DNA of 64,000 bases from Fusibacter paucivorans (GCF_018390735.1 NZ_JAHBCL010000021.1:1-64000), one strand, 5' to 3'; positions 19,826-28,970 are shown, counted from the first letter of the stretch. The notes: generated from the letters alone by a model not told the origin. Numbers and translations: made by a program.

Positions 19826-19869
19826 AATGTAAAAAAATTCGTCTTAACAAAGACGAATTTTTTTACATT
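19826..19869. terminator. Strong bidirectional terminator
   Basis: A 19-bp perfect stem (19826-19844 with 19851-19869) closes on the loop TAACAA, with runs of seven A and seven T in the arms. It ends the regulator transcript just before the hyp promoter and so insulates the sigma-54 promoter from read-through. Confidence 0.9.
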
Positions 19870-19872
19870 GGA

Positions 19873-21315
19873 CTAAATATTATCAATATGGCGCTGAACA
19901 CTAATTCCGTGCTGTTTCATTTTATAATGCAGTGTTTGTCTTGGGATTGACAGTCGTTCTGCTGCCTTGACAATGGCATAGCCTTCTGCGTTTAGCGCTT
20001 CTAAAATAATTGTCTTTTCAACGGCTTTCATACGTTCTTTAAGCGATTGTGAAGAAAGTGGTGCCGATGACATCAAGACATCTGGTTGTTTGTGAGATGA
20101 AGGTTTATCACTCGTTATGGTATGGCCGAACGCATTAAACGGCTCTTTCAGACAGCCGATGAAATCATCAGAAGTTAAAAGTGTATTAGAGCTCATGAGA
20201 AAGACGTGCTCAATGGCGTGCTTGAGTTCTCGGATATTACCCGGCCATTCGTACTGCATCAGCATTTGATAAGCACTTTTGCTGATGCTTTTCTTCTGAT
20301 CAGCATAGCGTTCATTAAGGTTTTCTAAAAAATGGGCAGCAAGTACAGGTATATCTTCGCAACGTTCCTTTAGTGGCGGTATGTGAATACTTAGAACATT
20401 GAGTCTGTAATAGAGATCAGCTCTGAGAATGCCATTGTTAATGGCGTAATCAGGTGTAATATTCATTGCGGCGATGATTCGGACATCGACGGCACGTATT
20501 TTATCATCGCCAATTCTTCGAATAGAGCCGTCTTGTATCGCGCGGAGCAGTTTTGCCTGTATGGAAATATCCATAGCGTTTAATTCGTCTAGGAAAAGTG
20601 TCCCACCGTCGGCGAGTTCGAAAAGCCCGGGTGTATTTTTTGATCCCGTAAAACTACCGACAGTTGTCCCAAATAGAATACTTTCCAGCAGTGTGACGGG
20701 AATGGCGGCGCAATTTTGAACGATAAAGGGTTTGTCGCGGCGGTTGCTGAGATGATGAATGCTCTGAACGACGAGTTCTTTGCCGACGCCGGTTTCGCCA
20801 TAGACGATGACAGGCGCATCATTGGCTGCGATCTTACGAACTTTAGATTTAATATCATGGATGGCATTGCTGTTGCCGATCATATGATCGACTTCTGAAA
20901 AAGCATAATCGCGATTTATTCCTTTGACCTCTCGAAGCTGATTTATTTTGTCATTAAAGGATCGAAATTTCTTAACGTCTTTTGAGATTTCAACTGCGCC
21001 GATAATGTGGCCGTTTTCGATAACGGGAAAAGTAGAGGAAAGAATGGTTTTTTCCTCATGACGGTAATTGTAATAATGCTGAATGTAATCAATGACGGGT
21101 TCACCTGTCTTGAGCACTTTCATGAGGGTACTGCTATTTTCGGTGAGTGCGGGAAAGAGTTCAAGCAGCGGTTTATCGATAGCGTCTTCGAAACTGAGAC
21201 CGGCTTGATTATTTAATGAGGCATTGTAAAAGACGACTTTTGCCTGTACGTCGACGATGAAGATGCCATCGTCAATGTGACTTGCAATGGTTTTTAAAAC
21301 GGCTTGATAGTCCAT
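19873..21315 (-). CDS. Sigma-54-dependent activator with PAS domain
   Basis: Enhancer-binding protein of 480 residues. A PAS sensor occupies about residues 1-120 (D-D-G-I-F-I-V-D, then N-N-Q-A-G-L). The AAA+ domain is about 145-375, with Walker A G-E-T-G-V-G-K-E, the sigma-54 contact loop G-S-F-T-G-S in place of G-A-F-T-G-A, Walker B G-G-T-L-F-L-D-E-L and the arginine-finger region. A Fis-type helix-turn-helix ends the protein (A-E-R-L-S-I-P-R-Q-T-L-H-Y-K-M-K). Architecture and contact loop resemble RocR-type activators of amino-acid catabolism. The adjacent consensus sigma-54 promoter makes the hypE-hypD operon its obvious target, perhaps with a proline-related ligand at PAS (inference). Confidence 0.93.
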   Translation of the reverse strand: MDYQAVLKTIASHIDDGIFIVDVQAKVVFYNASLNNQAGLSFEDAIDKPLLELFPALTENSSTLMKVLKTGEPVIDYIQHYYNYRHEEKTILSSTFPVIENGHIIGAVEISKDVKKFRSFNDKINQLREVKGINRDYAFSEVDHMIGNSNAIHDIKSKVRKIAANDAPVIVYGETGVGKELVVQSIHHLSNRRDKPFIVQNCAAIPVTLLESILFGTTVGSFTGSKNTPGLFELADGGTLFLDELNAMDISIQAKLLRAIQDGSIRRIGDDKIRAVDVRIIAAMNITPDYAINNGILRADLYYRLNVLSIHIPPLKERCEDIPVLAAHFLENLNERYADQKKSISKSAYQMLMQYEWPGNIRELKHAIEHVFLMSSNTLLTSDDFIGCLKEPFNAFGHTITSDKPSSHKQPDVLMSSAPLSSQSLKERMKAVEKTIILEALNAEGYAIVKAAERLSIPRQTLHYKMKQHGISVQRHIDNI

Positions 21316-21346
21316 TGGAATTCCCCTTTACTTATGCTATGTTGCC

Positions 21347-21361
21347 GCATCATAATGATGC
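21347..21361. promoter_or_regulatory. Palindrome upstream of the sigma-54 activator gene
   Basis: GCATCAT-A-ATGATGC is a perfect 7-bp inverted repeat with a single central base, about 32 bp before the activator start. It may be an operator or a leader hairpin. No regulator can be assigned. Confidence 0.35.
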
Positions 21362-21433
21362 TGTTCAATACTGCAAAATGATGAATATTTATTCCCGATT
21401 TTGCAAAAAAGTTCGAAAAGTTTCTTTTTTGCA

Positions 21434-21462
21434 TTGACAAAATGACATTAAGTTCATATAAT
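21434..21462 (+). promoter_or_regulatory. Consensus sigma-70 promoter of the XRE-cupin gene
   Basis: TTGACA (21434-21439), a 17-base spacer and TATAAT (21457-21462) match consensus at every base. Transcription should start near 21469, so an in-frame ATG at 21442 lies inside the promoter and cannot be the start of the downstream gene. Confidence 0.9.
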
Positions 21463-21555
21463 TTACACAATATTAATAAAATTGAAGTACAGCTTCAATT
21501 ATTGCACTTATTATACAACTTTTTTAGTGAAATTTGCAATAGGGAGGTGATTAAT

Positions 21556-22095
21556 ATCGATGATATCGGCAAAAAGCTGAAAAAAATCCGTACGGATAAG
21601 AACATCACATTGAAACAGCTTAGTGAAAAAACAAGCTTATCCATTAGTTTTATTTCACAGGTTGAACGCGGCGTGTCATCGCTGACAGTGACATCGCTTA
21701 AAAAAATAGCAGATGCGCTGGGCGTTAGTTTAAATGATGTTGTAACTTATAAAGAAAATGATTCTTACGCTTATAAAAAGGACCATCCTGTTTTTTTACG
21801 CATGCGCAACGATTATGCAAGTCATCAAATCGTCAGTGGAAAATTCGACGGCAAAAAACTGGAAGGAATCATTTTTACCATCGCAGCCAATACGGAAATG
21901 GATTCTTTTGCTCATGAAGGGGAAGAATTTCATTATGTAATTAAGGGAAAGGCAGATTTTTATATTGATGATGTCAAATATGTTGTTGAAGCAGGGGATA
22001 CCATTCATTTTCCCTCGACCATTGATCATAAGATCTGCAATAGTACCGACGACGAGATTGTCATTATGTCTGTTTTGACACCCTCCCTCTTTTAG
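21556..22095 (+). CDS. XRE-family regulator with C-terminal cupin
   Basis: Transcription factor of about 179 residues. An XRE helix-turn-helix spans about residues 5-60 (L-K-Q-L-S-E-K-T-S-L-S-I-S-F-I-S-Q-V-E-R-G), and a small-molecule-binding cupin about 100-175 (H-E-G-E-E-F-H-Y-V-I-K-G, then A-G-D-T-I-H-F-P). Members usually regulate neighbouring transport and amino-acid or polyamine catabolism genes. The start is odd. The GGGAGGTGA SD at 21542-21550 points to ATC at 21556, where the family normally begins M-x-D-I-G-K-K. No ATG exists in frame apart from one inside the promoter; a GTG in frame lies within the SD itself. It probably controls the hyu genes downstream. Confidence 0.88.
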   Translation: MDDIGKKLKKIRTDKNITLKQLSEKTSLSISFISQVERGVSSLTVTSLKKIADALGVSLNDVVTYKENDSYAYKKDHPVFLRMRNDYASHQIVSGKFDGKKLEGIIFTIAANTEMDSFAHEGEEFHYVIKGKADFYIDDVKYVVEAGDTIHFPSTIDHKICNSTDDEIVIMSVLTPSLF

Positions 22096-22146
22096 ACCGG
22101 CCTACGTTCTAAAGACGGTCAACGGTTACCAAAAGGTGGTATGGAA

Positions 22147-22878
22147 ATGCTGAAAATACTTTGGATTAATCCAGTAGGCACCGATCATTACGATGCACCA
22201 TTTTTAGAAGGGTTTAACCAAATTAAGCGTGAGGATACGACAGTCGATGTCGTTTCACTGAAAAATGGACCAACGCATTTGGAGTTTATGTATTATGAAA
22301 CAATGGTGCTCCCGGAAATTCTTTCAATCGTAATGAAAGCGGACCGAGAAGGTTACGATGCGGCCGTTATCGGTTGTTTTTATGATTTGGGGCTGCATGA
22401 AGCGCGTGAAGTGAGCGAAAAGATGGCTATTGTCGCGCCGGAAGAGGCTTGTACAGCACTGGCGGCGACAATGGGACATCGATTTTCAATTATTGTCACA
22501 CGAGATAAGTGTGTGCCGCAAATGGCAAAAAATTTGGCGGAATATGGTCTGAATCACAAATTGGCATCATTTAAATCACTTGCTATAGGGGTGGACGATT
22601 TGCATCAGGATGATGAAACAACTTACAGGCGTATGCTGCAGTGTGCGAAAGAAGCGGTTGTGCAGGATGGTGCAGAGGTAATCGTTCTGGGGTGTACGAT
22701 ACAGTTTGGCTTTTATCAGCGGCTGCAGGAAGAGGTTGGCGTTCCTGTTATTGATGCGGTGGCAGCACCTTTTAAATACGCTGAATATGCCGCTGATATC
22801 AATCGGCAATTTGAATGGCGACACAGTAAAAAGTGTTATTACGAATCGCCAACAGACCTTGCTATGCAAATCAAATGA
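22147..22878 (+). CDS. Asp/Glu/hydantoin racemase family protein
   Basis: Cofactor-independent racemase of 243 residues. The two catalytic cysteines occur in I-G-C-F-Y-D (C77) and L-G-C-T-I-Q (C183), close to the positions I recall for hydantoin racemases (76 and 181). The start M-L-K-I-L-W-I-N-P-V-G is typical for the hydantoin branch. A second ATG, six bases after the first, is preferred because AAGGTGG is seven bases away. Lying ahead of hyuA and hyuB, it would interconvert enantiomers of the ring substrate so that a stereospecific hydrolase can use both. Glutamate or aspartate racemase activity is a less likely alternative. Confidence 0.83.
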   Translation: MLKILWINPVGTDHYDAPFLEGFNQIKREDTTVDVVSLKNGPTHLEFMYYETMVLPEILSIVMKADREGYDAAVIGCFYDLGLHEAREVSEKMAIVAPEEACTALAATMGHRFSIIVTRDKCVPQMAKNLAEYGLNHKLASFKSLAIGVDDLHQDDETTYRRMLQCAKEAVVQDGAEVIVLGCTIQFGFYQRLQEEVGVPVIDAVAAPFKYAEYAADINRQFEWRHSKKCYYESPTDLAMQIK

Positions 22879-23065
22879 GCTTCTGACGTCAGATGAATCC
22901 GTATAGCAAGCAACAGATGAAGCAATATAGAGAGCTGTCATACAACAGCGGAAAGAAAAAAGTACTTCGGAAGACATTATAAGATATTTGAAACACAAGC
23001 GTATTACATTAAAAACAACAGAGCCATAACAGAGACACATCAAGCAGTACGAAAGGGATGATGAC

Positions 23066-23401
23066 GTGAAAATTATCAATGAAAAGGATACGGCAGTACG
23101 AGCATTTGACTTATACGATATGCTCGATGCTTTTAGCGAAAGACTCGACACCTCAGAGGTAAAAATGGGGAAAGCAGTTATGAAGCCGGGGGTTCGTGTG
23201 CCAAAAGAAGGTATGAAACCGCATGTACAGGACGAATTTGCCTATATTATCAAGGGTTCGCTAAAGTCAGGCATTGGTGATCGAGAAACGACGATTTCAG
23301 CTGGGGATTTTAGTTTTATTCCAAAAAACACGCCCCATTGGTCCGAAAATATACTCGATGAAGATTGCGAACTCATTTGGATATTAGTCGGCGAAGCATA
23401 A
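23066..23401 (+). CDS. Small cupin-domain protein
   Basis: A 111-residue single cupin. Motif 1 covers P-H-V-Q-D-E-F-A-Y-I-I-K-G-S-L and motif 2 covers A-G-D-F-S-F-I-P-K-N-T-P-H-W. Possible metal ligands H (in K-P-H-V), E (in D-E-F) and H (in T-P-H-W) are present. It starts with GTG, with AAAGGGA upstream. The stop codon runs into the hyuA SD (TAAGGAGG), so co-translation is likely. Such cupins are enzymes or ligand-binding helpers; the role cannot be assigned, but a step in cyclic-amide metabolism is suggested by position. Confidence 0.75.
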   Translation: MKIINEKDTAVRAFDLYDMLDAFSERLDTSEVKMGKAVMKPGVRVPKEGMKPHVQDEFAYIIKGSLKSGIGDRETTISAGDFSFIPKNTPHWSENILDEDCELIWILVGEA

Positions 23402-23412
23402 GGAGGCAGTCA

Positions 23413-25455
23413 ATGAAAGTTGCAACAGATATTGGCGGTACATTTACAGACATCGTCTATATTGATAAAGCAGGTGAAATCGGTGTTGATAAGGCACATA
23501 CGACACCACCGAATTTTGAAAAGGGTGTTATTGACGTCATTGAAAAGGCGGGTGTTAACACAGCCGCTATTGAAAGTTTTGTACACGGTACAACTGTTAT
23601 TATTAACGCACTGACAGAACGAAAAGGTGCCAAAACGGGTCTTATTACCACGAAGGGATTCCGCGATGTACTGGATATTCAGCGTGGTAATCGTCCCGAT
23701 CTTTTTAATATGCGGTATAAAAAACCAGAATCATTTGTACCGCGCTATCTGAGACATGAAATCAATGAGCGAATCAATTATAAGGGTGAAGTGCTCACAG
23801 ACCTTGATGAAGGCGATGTGCTGCGAGCCATAGCAGCATTAAAAAAAGAAGATGTTGAAGCCGTTGCCGTCGTCTTTTTACATTCCTATATCAATGACGA
23901 ACATGAGCGAAAAGTGATCGATATGATTAAAGCGGAATGGCCGGAAGTCTTTGTGACGGGCTCTTATGAAGTGACAAAGGAATGGCGGGAGTACGAACGT
24001 ACGACAACAGCTGTTTTAAATGCTTTTGTCAAACCCGTTGCAGCAAACTATATTGATAAACTCTACAATAAATTAGAGGCAATTGGCATTGCATCTCCAA
24101 AATACATCATGCAGTCAAATGGCGGGACGACGACTTTTGAAAAGTCTAAAGAAACACCAATCAACATGGTAGAATCAGGACCTGTTGCAGGTATTTTCGG
24201 TTCTGCAATGATAGGCAAGCTCGTCGGTAATGAAAAAGTAATCGGATTTGATGTCGGTGGGACGACGGCGAAGTGTTCTCTTATTGACGGCGGTGAAGTC
24301 AAAGTGACAACAGAATATAAAATCGACCAGACAGATCGTTTTGCAGGTTATCCGATTAAAACACCTGTTGTCGACATCGTAGAAATCGGTAATGGGGGCG
24401 GTTCGATCGCATGGGTTGATGAAGCGGGTTATCTTCGTGTCGGACCGCAATCTGCGGGGGCGCTTCCTGGGCCTGTCGCCTATGGTAAAGGCGGTTCACA
24501 GCCGACGACAACGGATGCCAACCTCGTACTCGGAAGATTATCACCAAAGAATTTCGATATGGATGTCAACATGGATAAAGTCCGTGAATCCGTTGATAAC
24601 ATAGTCGCAAAGCCTTTTGGAATCAGCACGGATGATGCGGCGCTCGGCATTGTACGCATTGCCAATGCCAATATGCTGAATGCATTGAAAATCATCTCCG
24701 TGAGAAAGGGCTATGATCCAAGAGAATTTGCAATGGTAGCCTTTGGCGGCGGCGGCGCGATGCATGCTGCGGCACTTGCAAAGGAACTCGGTGTCAAAAA
24801 AGTCATTATACCGCTGGCTTCGTCAGTATTTTCAGCACTAGGGATGTTAATGACAGATTTGAGACAAGACAATATCAATACATTTAATATCAGAATGGAC
24901 CATATTGATTATGATGCCCTTGAAGCGAAGTGGCAGGAACTTGAGCAAGCTGCAATGGCAGATAATCTTACGAAAGGGATTGCGGCTGAAGATGTTGTCT
25001 TTGTCAGAAATCTCGATATGCGCTACTGGGGACAGGAACATACCGTTAAAGTTCTCGTGCCAAATAAAATGATTTCTGAATCGAATGTCGACGATATTAT
25101 TCAGCGTTTTCATGCAGAGCATGAAAAGGCATATTCTTTTAAAATGGAGGATAGCATGACAGAAATCGTCAACCTCCATCTCGTCACACTTGGTAAGACA
25201 GAAAAAACAACTTTTAAAACCATAGATGCTTACTCAGAAGATACAGAAAGTGCTGTTAAAGAAATCCGCACCGTCCTCTTTGAGGCAGTAGGCAGCGTCG
25301 ATACGAAAATTTACGATTTGGGCGCATTGTTGCCAGGTATGACAGTCAACGGCCCCGCCGTCATTGAAGAACGTTCTTCATCCATAGTCGTTTATCCGGA
25401 TATGGTTGCTGAAAAGGACGTTTACGGCAATATCATCATTAACACGGAGGTATAA
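23413..25455 (+). CDS. hyuA: Hydantoinase/oxoprolinase subunit A
   Basis: ATP-binding subunit of an ATP-dependent cyclic amide hydrolase, 680 residues. The N-terminal phosphate-binding motif is T-D-I-G-G-T-F-T-D (residues 5-13), the second is G-F-D-V-G-G-T-T-A-K near residue 280, and the Hydantoinase_A core has E-S-G-P-V-A-G and G-N-G-G-G-S-I-A. GGAGG precedes the ATG; an upstream in-frame ATG lies inside the cupin gene and is discarded. The next gene, hyuB, begins directly after the stop. The family includes N-methylhydantoinase, 5-oxoprolinase and the acetone/acetophenone carboxylases, so the substrate is not fixed by sequence; racemase and peptide-type transporter neighbours favour a hydantoin or 5-oxoproline. 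Confidence 0.9.
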   Translation: MKVATDIGGTFTDIVYIDKAGEIGVDKAHTTPPNFEKGVIDVIEKAGVNTAAIESFVHGTTVIINALTERKGAKTGLITTKGFRDVLDIQRGNRPDLFNMRYKKPESFVPRYLRHEINERINYKGEVLTDLDEGDVLRAIAALKKEDVEAVAVVFLHSYINDEHERKVIDMIKAEWPEVFVTGSYEVTKEWREYERTTTAVLNAFVKPVAANYIDKLYNKLEAIGIASPKYIMQSNGGTTTFEKSKETPINMVESGPVAGIFGSAMIGKLVGNEKVIGFDVGGTTAKCSLIDGGEVKVTTEYKIDQTDRFAGYPIKTPVVDIVEIGNGGGSIAWVDEAGYLRVGPQSAGALPGPVAYGKGGSQPTTTDANLVLGRLSPKNFDMDVNMDKVRESVDNIVAKPFGISTDDAALGIVRIANANMLNALKIISVRKGYDPREFAMVAFGGGGAMHAAALAKELGVKKVIIPLASSVFSALGMLMTDLRQDNINTFNIRMDHIDYDALEAKWQELEQAAMADNLTKGIAAEDVVFVRNLDMRYWGQEHTVKVLVPNKMISESNVDDIIQRFHAEHEKAYSFKMEDSMTEIVNLHLVTLGKTEKTTFKTIDAYSEDTESAVKEIRTVLFEAVGSVDTKIYDLGALLPGMTVNGPAVIEERSSSIVVYPDMVAEKDVYGNIIINTEV

Positions 25456-27213
25456 ATGATCGAAAAAAACAATACGATGGATCAATTCACTTTAGACATT
25501 ATTAAAGATTCGCTTTATGCCATCGGTGAAGAGATGTTTATCGCCGTGGCAAGATCATCAAAAAGTCCTGTTATTTATGAAACGCTTGACTTTGCATCTG
25601 CACTGACAGATGCAAAGGGAAACTTACTGACACAAGGCAATGGCGTTACGGGTTTTATCGGCCTCCTTTCTTCCATTGTCAAAGCGACGATTAACAAATT
25701 TGGCATCAGGAACAACATATTGCCGGGAGATGTATTTATCATCAACGATCCTTATATTGGCGGGGGTTCTCATCTCTCAGATGTCGGTATTGTAACACCG
25801 ATTTTCTATCAGAATGAACTCGTTGCCTTTTCAGCCAATAAAGCACACTGGACAGAAGTCGGCGGTAAAGACCCGGGATCATGGGGCGTTGATACGAATT
25901 CCATTTTTCAGGAAGGGCTGCAATTTCCTTGTGTCAAACTCTTTGAACAGGGCAAGATCAATGAGAGTGTGATGGATATTATTCGCGGCAATGTGCGATA
26001 CCCGGATCTTTCGATTGGTGACCTCTGGGCACAGATTGCCGGCAATCGTACCGGTGAAAAGCGATTTGTCGAGTTATGTGATAAATACGGCAAGACACTC
26101 GTCATGATGTCAATAGAAAGACTGCTGAAATCCAGTGAAATACTCTCAATTAAAGAAATTCAAAAATTGCCGAAAGGTGATTACTATGCAGAAGATTTTA
26201 TAGACGATGACGGCGTTGGGCATGGGCCGTTCCTAATTAAAGTAAAAGTTACGGTTACAGAAGACAGTTTCATCTGTGATTTTACCGGCAGTCATCCGCA
26301 AGTACCGGGTCCGATTAATTCAACTTATTACGCAACAGTTGGCGCAGTTCGAACGATGTTTTTAGCGGCAACAAATCCGTCTCAGGATATTAATGACGGT
26401 GTTTTTAAACCGCTAAAAGTTATTGCTGAAGAAGGATCTATCTTTAATGCACAACGGCCTGCACCAATATCGACTTATTGGGAAAGCATGAGTTTTGCCA
26501 GTGATTTGATCTGGAAGGCACTGGCACCGATTTTACCGGATAGACTGACGGCAGGTCACTTGGTTTCAGTATGCGGTTTCAATATGTCTGGCATACATCC
26601 AGATACTGGAGAGCCCTATCTCAACGTTGCACCTAACCAAGGCGGATGGGGTGCAGGTGAAGGCATGGATGGTCAGAATGCGCAATTCTGTATCGGTGAC
26701 GGAGAGACATACAATATTCCAGCGGAAGTCCTTGAAACGCGTTACGGTTTCATCGTCGAATCCTACAGCCTGCTTGCTGACGGTATGGGAAAAGGTGAAT
26801 ACCGCGGCGGCTCAGGCGTTGTGAAACGGTATCGCTATCTCAATGATGAGAATTATTTTACGGGTACCTTTGGCCGCAATAAATTCCTGCCATGGGGTAT
26901 GAATGATGGCGGCGGTGGCTCAGGCAACCGATTTAGGATTATAAAGAAAGATGGTACGATTGATGGGCCATTCGGCAAGTATCCTCGTTACCCGCTTCGA
27001 GAAGGGGATTGTCTTGAAATGATTATGGGAACGGGCGGCGGTTACGGACATCCGTACAAACGACCAATTGACAAGGTACTCATGGATTATAAAAATGAGT
27101 TTATTTCATTGGCACAGGCAGAAACTGATTATGGTGTCATTATCAATCCAGATGACGGCGCTTTTATTGCACTGACAAAAGAGAGAGAAGCTTTCGGTGC
27201 AGCCAATCAATAA
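25456..27213 (+). CDS. hyuB: Hydantoinase/oxoprolinase subunit B
   Basis: Catalytic partner of HyuA, 585 residues, the usual length for the separate B subunit. It opens with D-Q-F-T-L-D-I-I-K-D-S-L-Y-A-I-G-E-E-M and contains the family blocks N-D-P-Y-I-G-G-G-S-H-L-S-D, G-G-K-D-P-G-S-W-G and the C-terminal glycine-rich T-G-G-G-Y-G-H-P. The ATG directly abuts the hyuA stop and GGAGG lies in the last hyuA codons, so the subunits are coupled. Together they would open a lactam ring at the cost of ATP, in the cytoplasm. Confidence 0.9.
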   Translation: MIEKNNTMDQFTLDIIKDSLYAIGEEMFIAVARSSKSPVIYETLDFASALTDAKGNLLTQGNGVTGFIGLLSSIVKATINKFGIRNNILPGDVFIINDPYIGGGSHLSDVGIVTPIFYQNELVAFSANKAHWTEVGGKDPGSWGVDTNSIFQEGLQFPCVKLFEQGKINESVMDIIRGNVRYPDLSIGDLWAQIAGNRTGEKRFVELCDKYGKTLVMMSIERLLKSSEILSIKEIQKLPKGDYYAEDFIDDDGVGHGPFLIKVKVTVTEDSFICDFTGSHPQVPGPINSTYYATVGAVRTMFLAATNPSQDINDGVFKPLKVIAEEGSIFNAQRPAPISTYWESMSFASDLIWKALAPILPDRLTAGHLVSVCGFNMSGIHPDTGEPYLNVAPNQGGWGAGEGMDGQNAQFCIGDGETYNIPAEVLETRYGFIVESYSLLADGMGKGEYRGGSGVVKRYRYLNDENYFTGTFGRNKFLPWGMNDGGGGSGNRFRIIKKDGTIDGPFGKYPRYPLREGDCLEMIMGTGGGYGHPYKRPIDKVLMDYKNEFISLAQAETDYGVIINPDDGAFIALTKEREAFGAANQ

Positions 27214-27263
27214 CGGACGCATTTCACTTAAAATAAAGTATGAAGGAAAATAGGAGGATATGC

Positions 27264-28970
27264 ATGATGTTCAGAAAATTTAACGTGTTAGCCATTGTTC
27301 TTGCAATGATGATTGCAATGACTGGCTGTGGGGGATCCAGTTCAAACACATCCCAAAACAGTGATGCATCAGCATCAAACAATGCATCAAGTGATGCAGG
27401 CAATACTGGCGCTGCTGCTGCGAAGATTATTCGCAGAAGTGTTTCGGGTACGCCTAAAGTCGACCCGGCAGTGGGCAGCGATGGTGGGAGTACATTGGCA
27501 ATGGTCAATCTGTATGATTCGTTGGTTTATCCAGTTGCAGATGGCACTGTAGAGCCGTCGCTTGCGGAATCATGGGAAGTCTCTGATGATAATTTGACGT
27601 ATACGTTCAAAGTCAGAGAAGGTGTCAAATTCCACAATGGCGATACCATGACGGCAAATGATGTTGCCTTTTCAATGAATCGTCTGTTAAAAATCGGTGA
27701 AGGGCCCGCTTATTTATTTGAGGGTTACGTAGAAAGTGCAGAGGCAGCTGATGACTCAACAGTGGTATTCCACATGGTACAGCCATTTGGGCCATTCATT
27801 GAAACATTAACGAAGCTTTACATTGTCAATGAAGCACAAATTATGGACAATCTTGTTGCTGATGGCCCTTATGGCGAATTTGGCGATTATGCAAAAGAGT
27901 ACATGCTGACACATGATGCTGGGACAGGTGCTTATATGCTCGTCGATATCCAGCAGCAAGGATATGTGCTGGCAGATCGTTTCGAAGATTACTGGCGTGG
28001 ATGGGATAATACCGATGCACCGGATCAAATTAAATTTATCGACAACGTTGAAGCATCAAGTGTTCGGACGATGATTGGCAATAGGGAACTTGAAATAACA
28101 GATGAATGGCAGTCGACAGAAAACATCAATGCCATGAATAAAATTGAAGGGGTTGAAGTTGCCGTCATGTCTACAGGGATGACGCAGAACATGATGTATA
28201 ATACAAAGCTTGCACCAACAGACGATGCAAACTTTAGAAAGGCATTAAACTGTCTATTTGATTATCAAATGATCTCAGATAAAATTCTCATCGATTCACC
28301 TGTTTCAGTAGGTCCAGTTTCAGCCAATACACCTGGTGCTTCGACAGATTTAATGCAATATACCTATGATATTGAAAAAGCAAAAGATTATCTTTCAAAA
28401 TCCAAGTACGCGAATAATCTTGCAGATTATCCTGTAGAACTCTTCGTCAACAGCGATGTTGCAGACCATGAAAAAATAGCGTTGGCATTCCAAGCGGCAG
28501 CGCAGCAAGCAGGCATTACTGTCGATATAACAAAAGGCCCTTGGCTTGCTATTCAAGAGCGTGTTGCAACTGTTGAATCAACGCCAAATATGCTTTGCAT
28601 CTCTGTTGCACCGCATTATATGGAAGCGGGTTCAATGCTGGCAACGCGATACCATTCAAATTCTGTCGGAACATGGGAACAGGCAGAATGGCTGCAAAGC
28701 GATGAAATTGACGGCTTAATTGAAGATGCGCTTGCAACAACGGACCGTGCAGCACGATTCGAGCAATATGATGTAATTCAAAAGAAACTGGTTGATATTG
28801 CGCCAACCGCGTGGCTGGTCGATTTGTCCGAGCGTCATATTTACCAAAGTGCCTATGTGTACTGGCCAGTTGCAGAATCTGCAAAAGAGGGCACGATTAT
28901 AACGTTGCCGTTAGGTTATACGGAAGATTACAGACTCTTTAAAGTATTTCCGGATCAGATTCCACAATAG
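27264..28970 (+). CDS. Peptide/nickel-type ABC substrate-binding lipoprotein
   Basis: Solute-binding protein of family SBP_bac_5, 568 residues. The signal peptide ends in the lipobox M-T-G-C, with C22 as the lipidated residue, followed by a Ser/Asn/Ala linker to about residue 55. The typical S-L-A-E-S-W-E-V-S-D-D-N-L-T-Y-T-F-K-V-R-E-G-V-K-F-H-N-G-D block is present. AGGAGG lies before the ATG-ATG start. The gene follows hyuB by 50 bp without a terminator and is followed by a hairpin that would make this protein more abundant than the permeases. The ligand is unknown; context suggests a cyclic amide or modified peptide. Confidence 0.93.
   Translation: MMFRKFNVLAIVLAMMIAMTGCGGSSSNTSQNSDASASNNASSDAGNTGAAAAKIIRRSVSGTPKVDPAVGSDGGSTLAMVNLYDSLVYPVADGTVEPSLAESWEVSDDNLTYTFKVREGVKFHNGDTMTANDVAFSMNRLLKIGEGPAYLFEGYVESAEAADDSTVVFHMVQPFGPFIETLTKLYIVNEAQIMDNLVADGPYGEFGDYAKEYMLTHDAGTGAYMLVDIQQQGYVLADRFEDYWRGWDNTDAPDQIKFIDNVEASSVRTMIGNRELEITDEWQSTENINAMNKIEGVEVAVMSTGMTQNMMYNTKLAPTDDANFRKALNCLFDYQMISDKILIDSPVSVGPVSANTPGASTDLMQYTYDIEKAKDYLSKSKYANNLADYPVELFVNSDVADHEKIALAFQAAAQQAGITVDITKGPWLAIQERVATVESTPNMLCISVAPHYMEAGSMLATRYHSNSVGTWEQAEWLQSDEIDGLIEDALATTDRAARFEQYDVIQKKLVDIAPTAWLVDLSERHIYQSAYVYWPVAESAKEGTIITLPLGYTEDYRLFKVFPDQIPQ

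Noticed and set aside
20600-20720. G-S-F-T-G-S instead of G-A-F-T-G-A in the sigma-54 activator as a loss of function
   Set aside because: Similar G-S-F-T-G loops occur in RocR-type activators, and a perfect sigma-54 promoter is adjacent, so the protein is probably functional.
21442-21555. 38-residue N-terminal extension of the XRE-cupin protein
   Set aside because: Its ATG lies between the -35 and -10 boxes of a consensus promoter and upstream of the expected transcript start.
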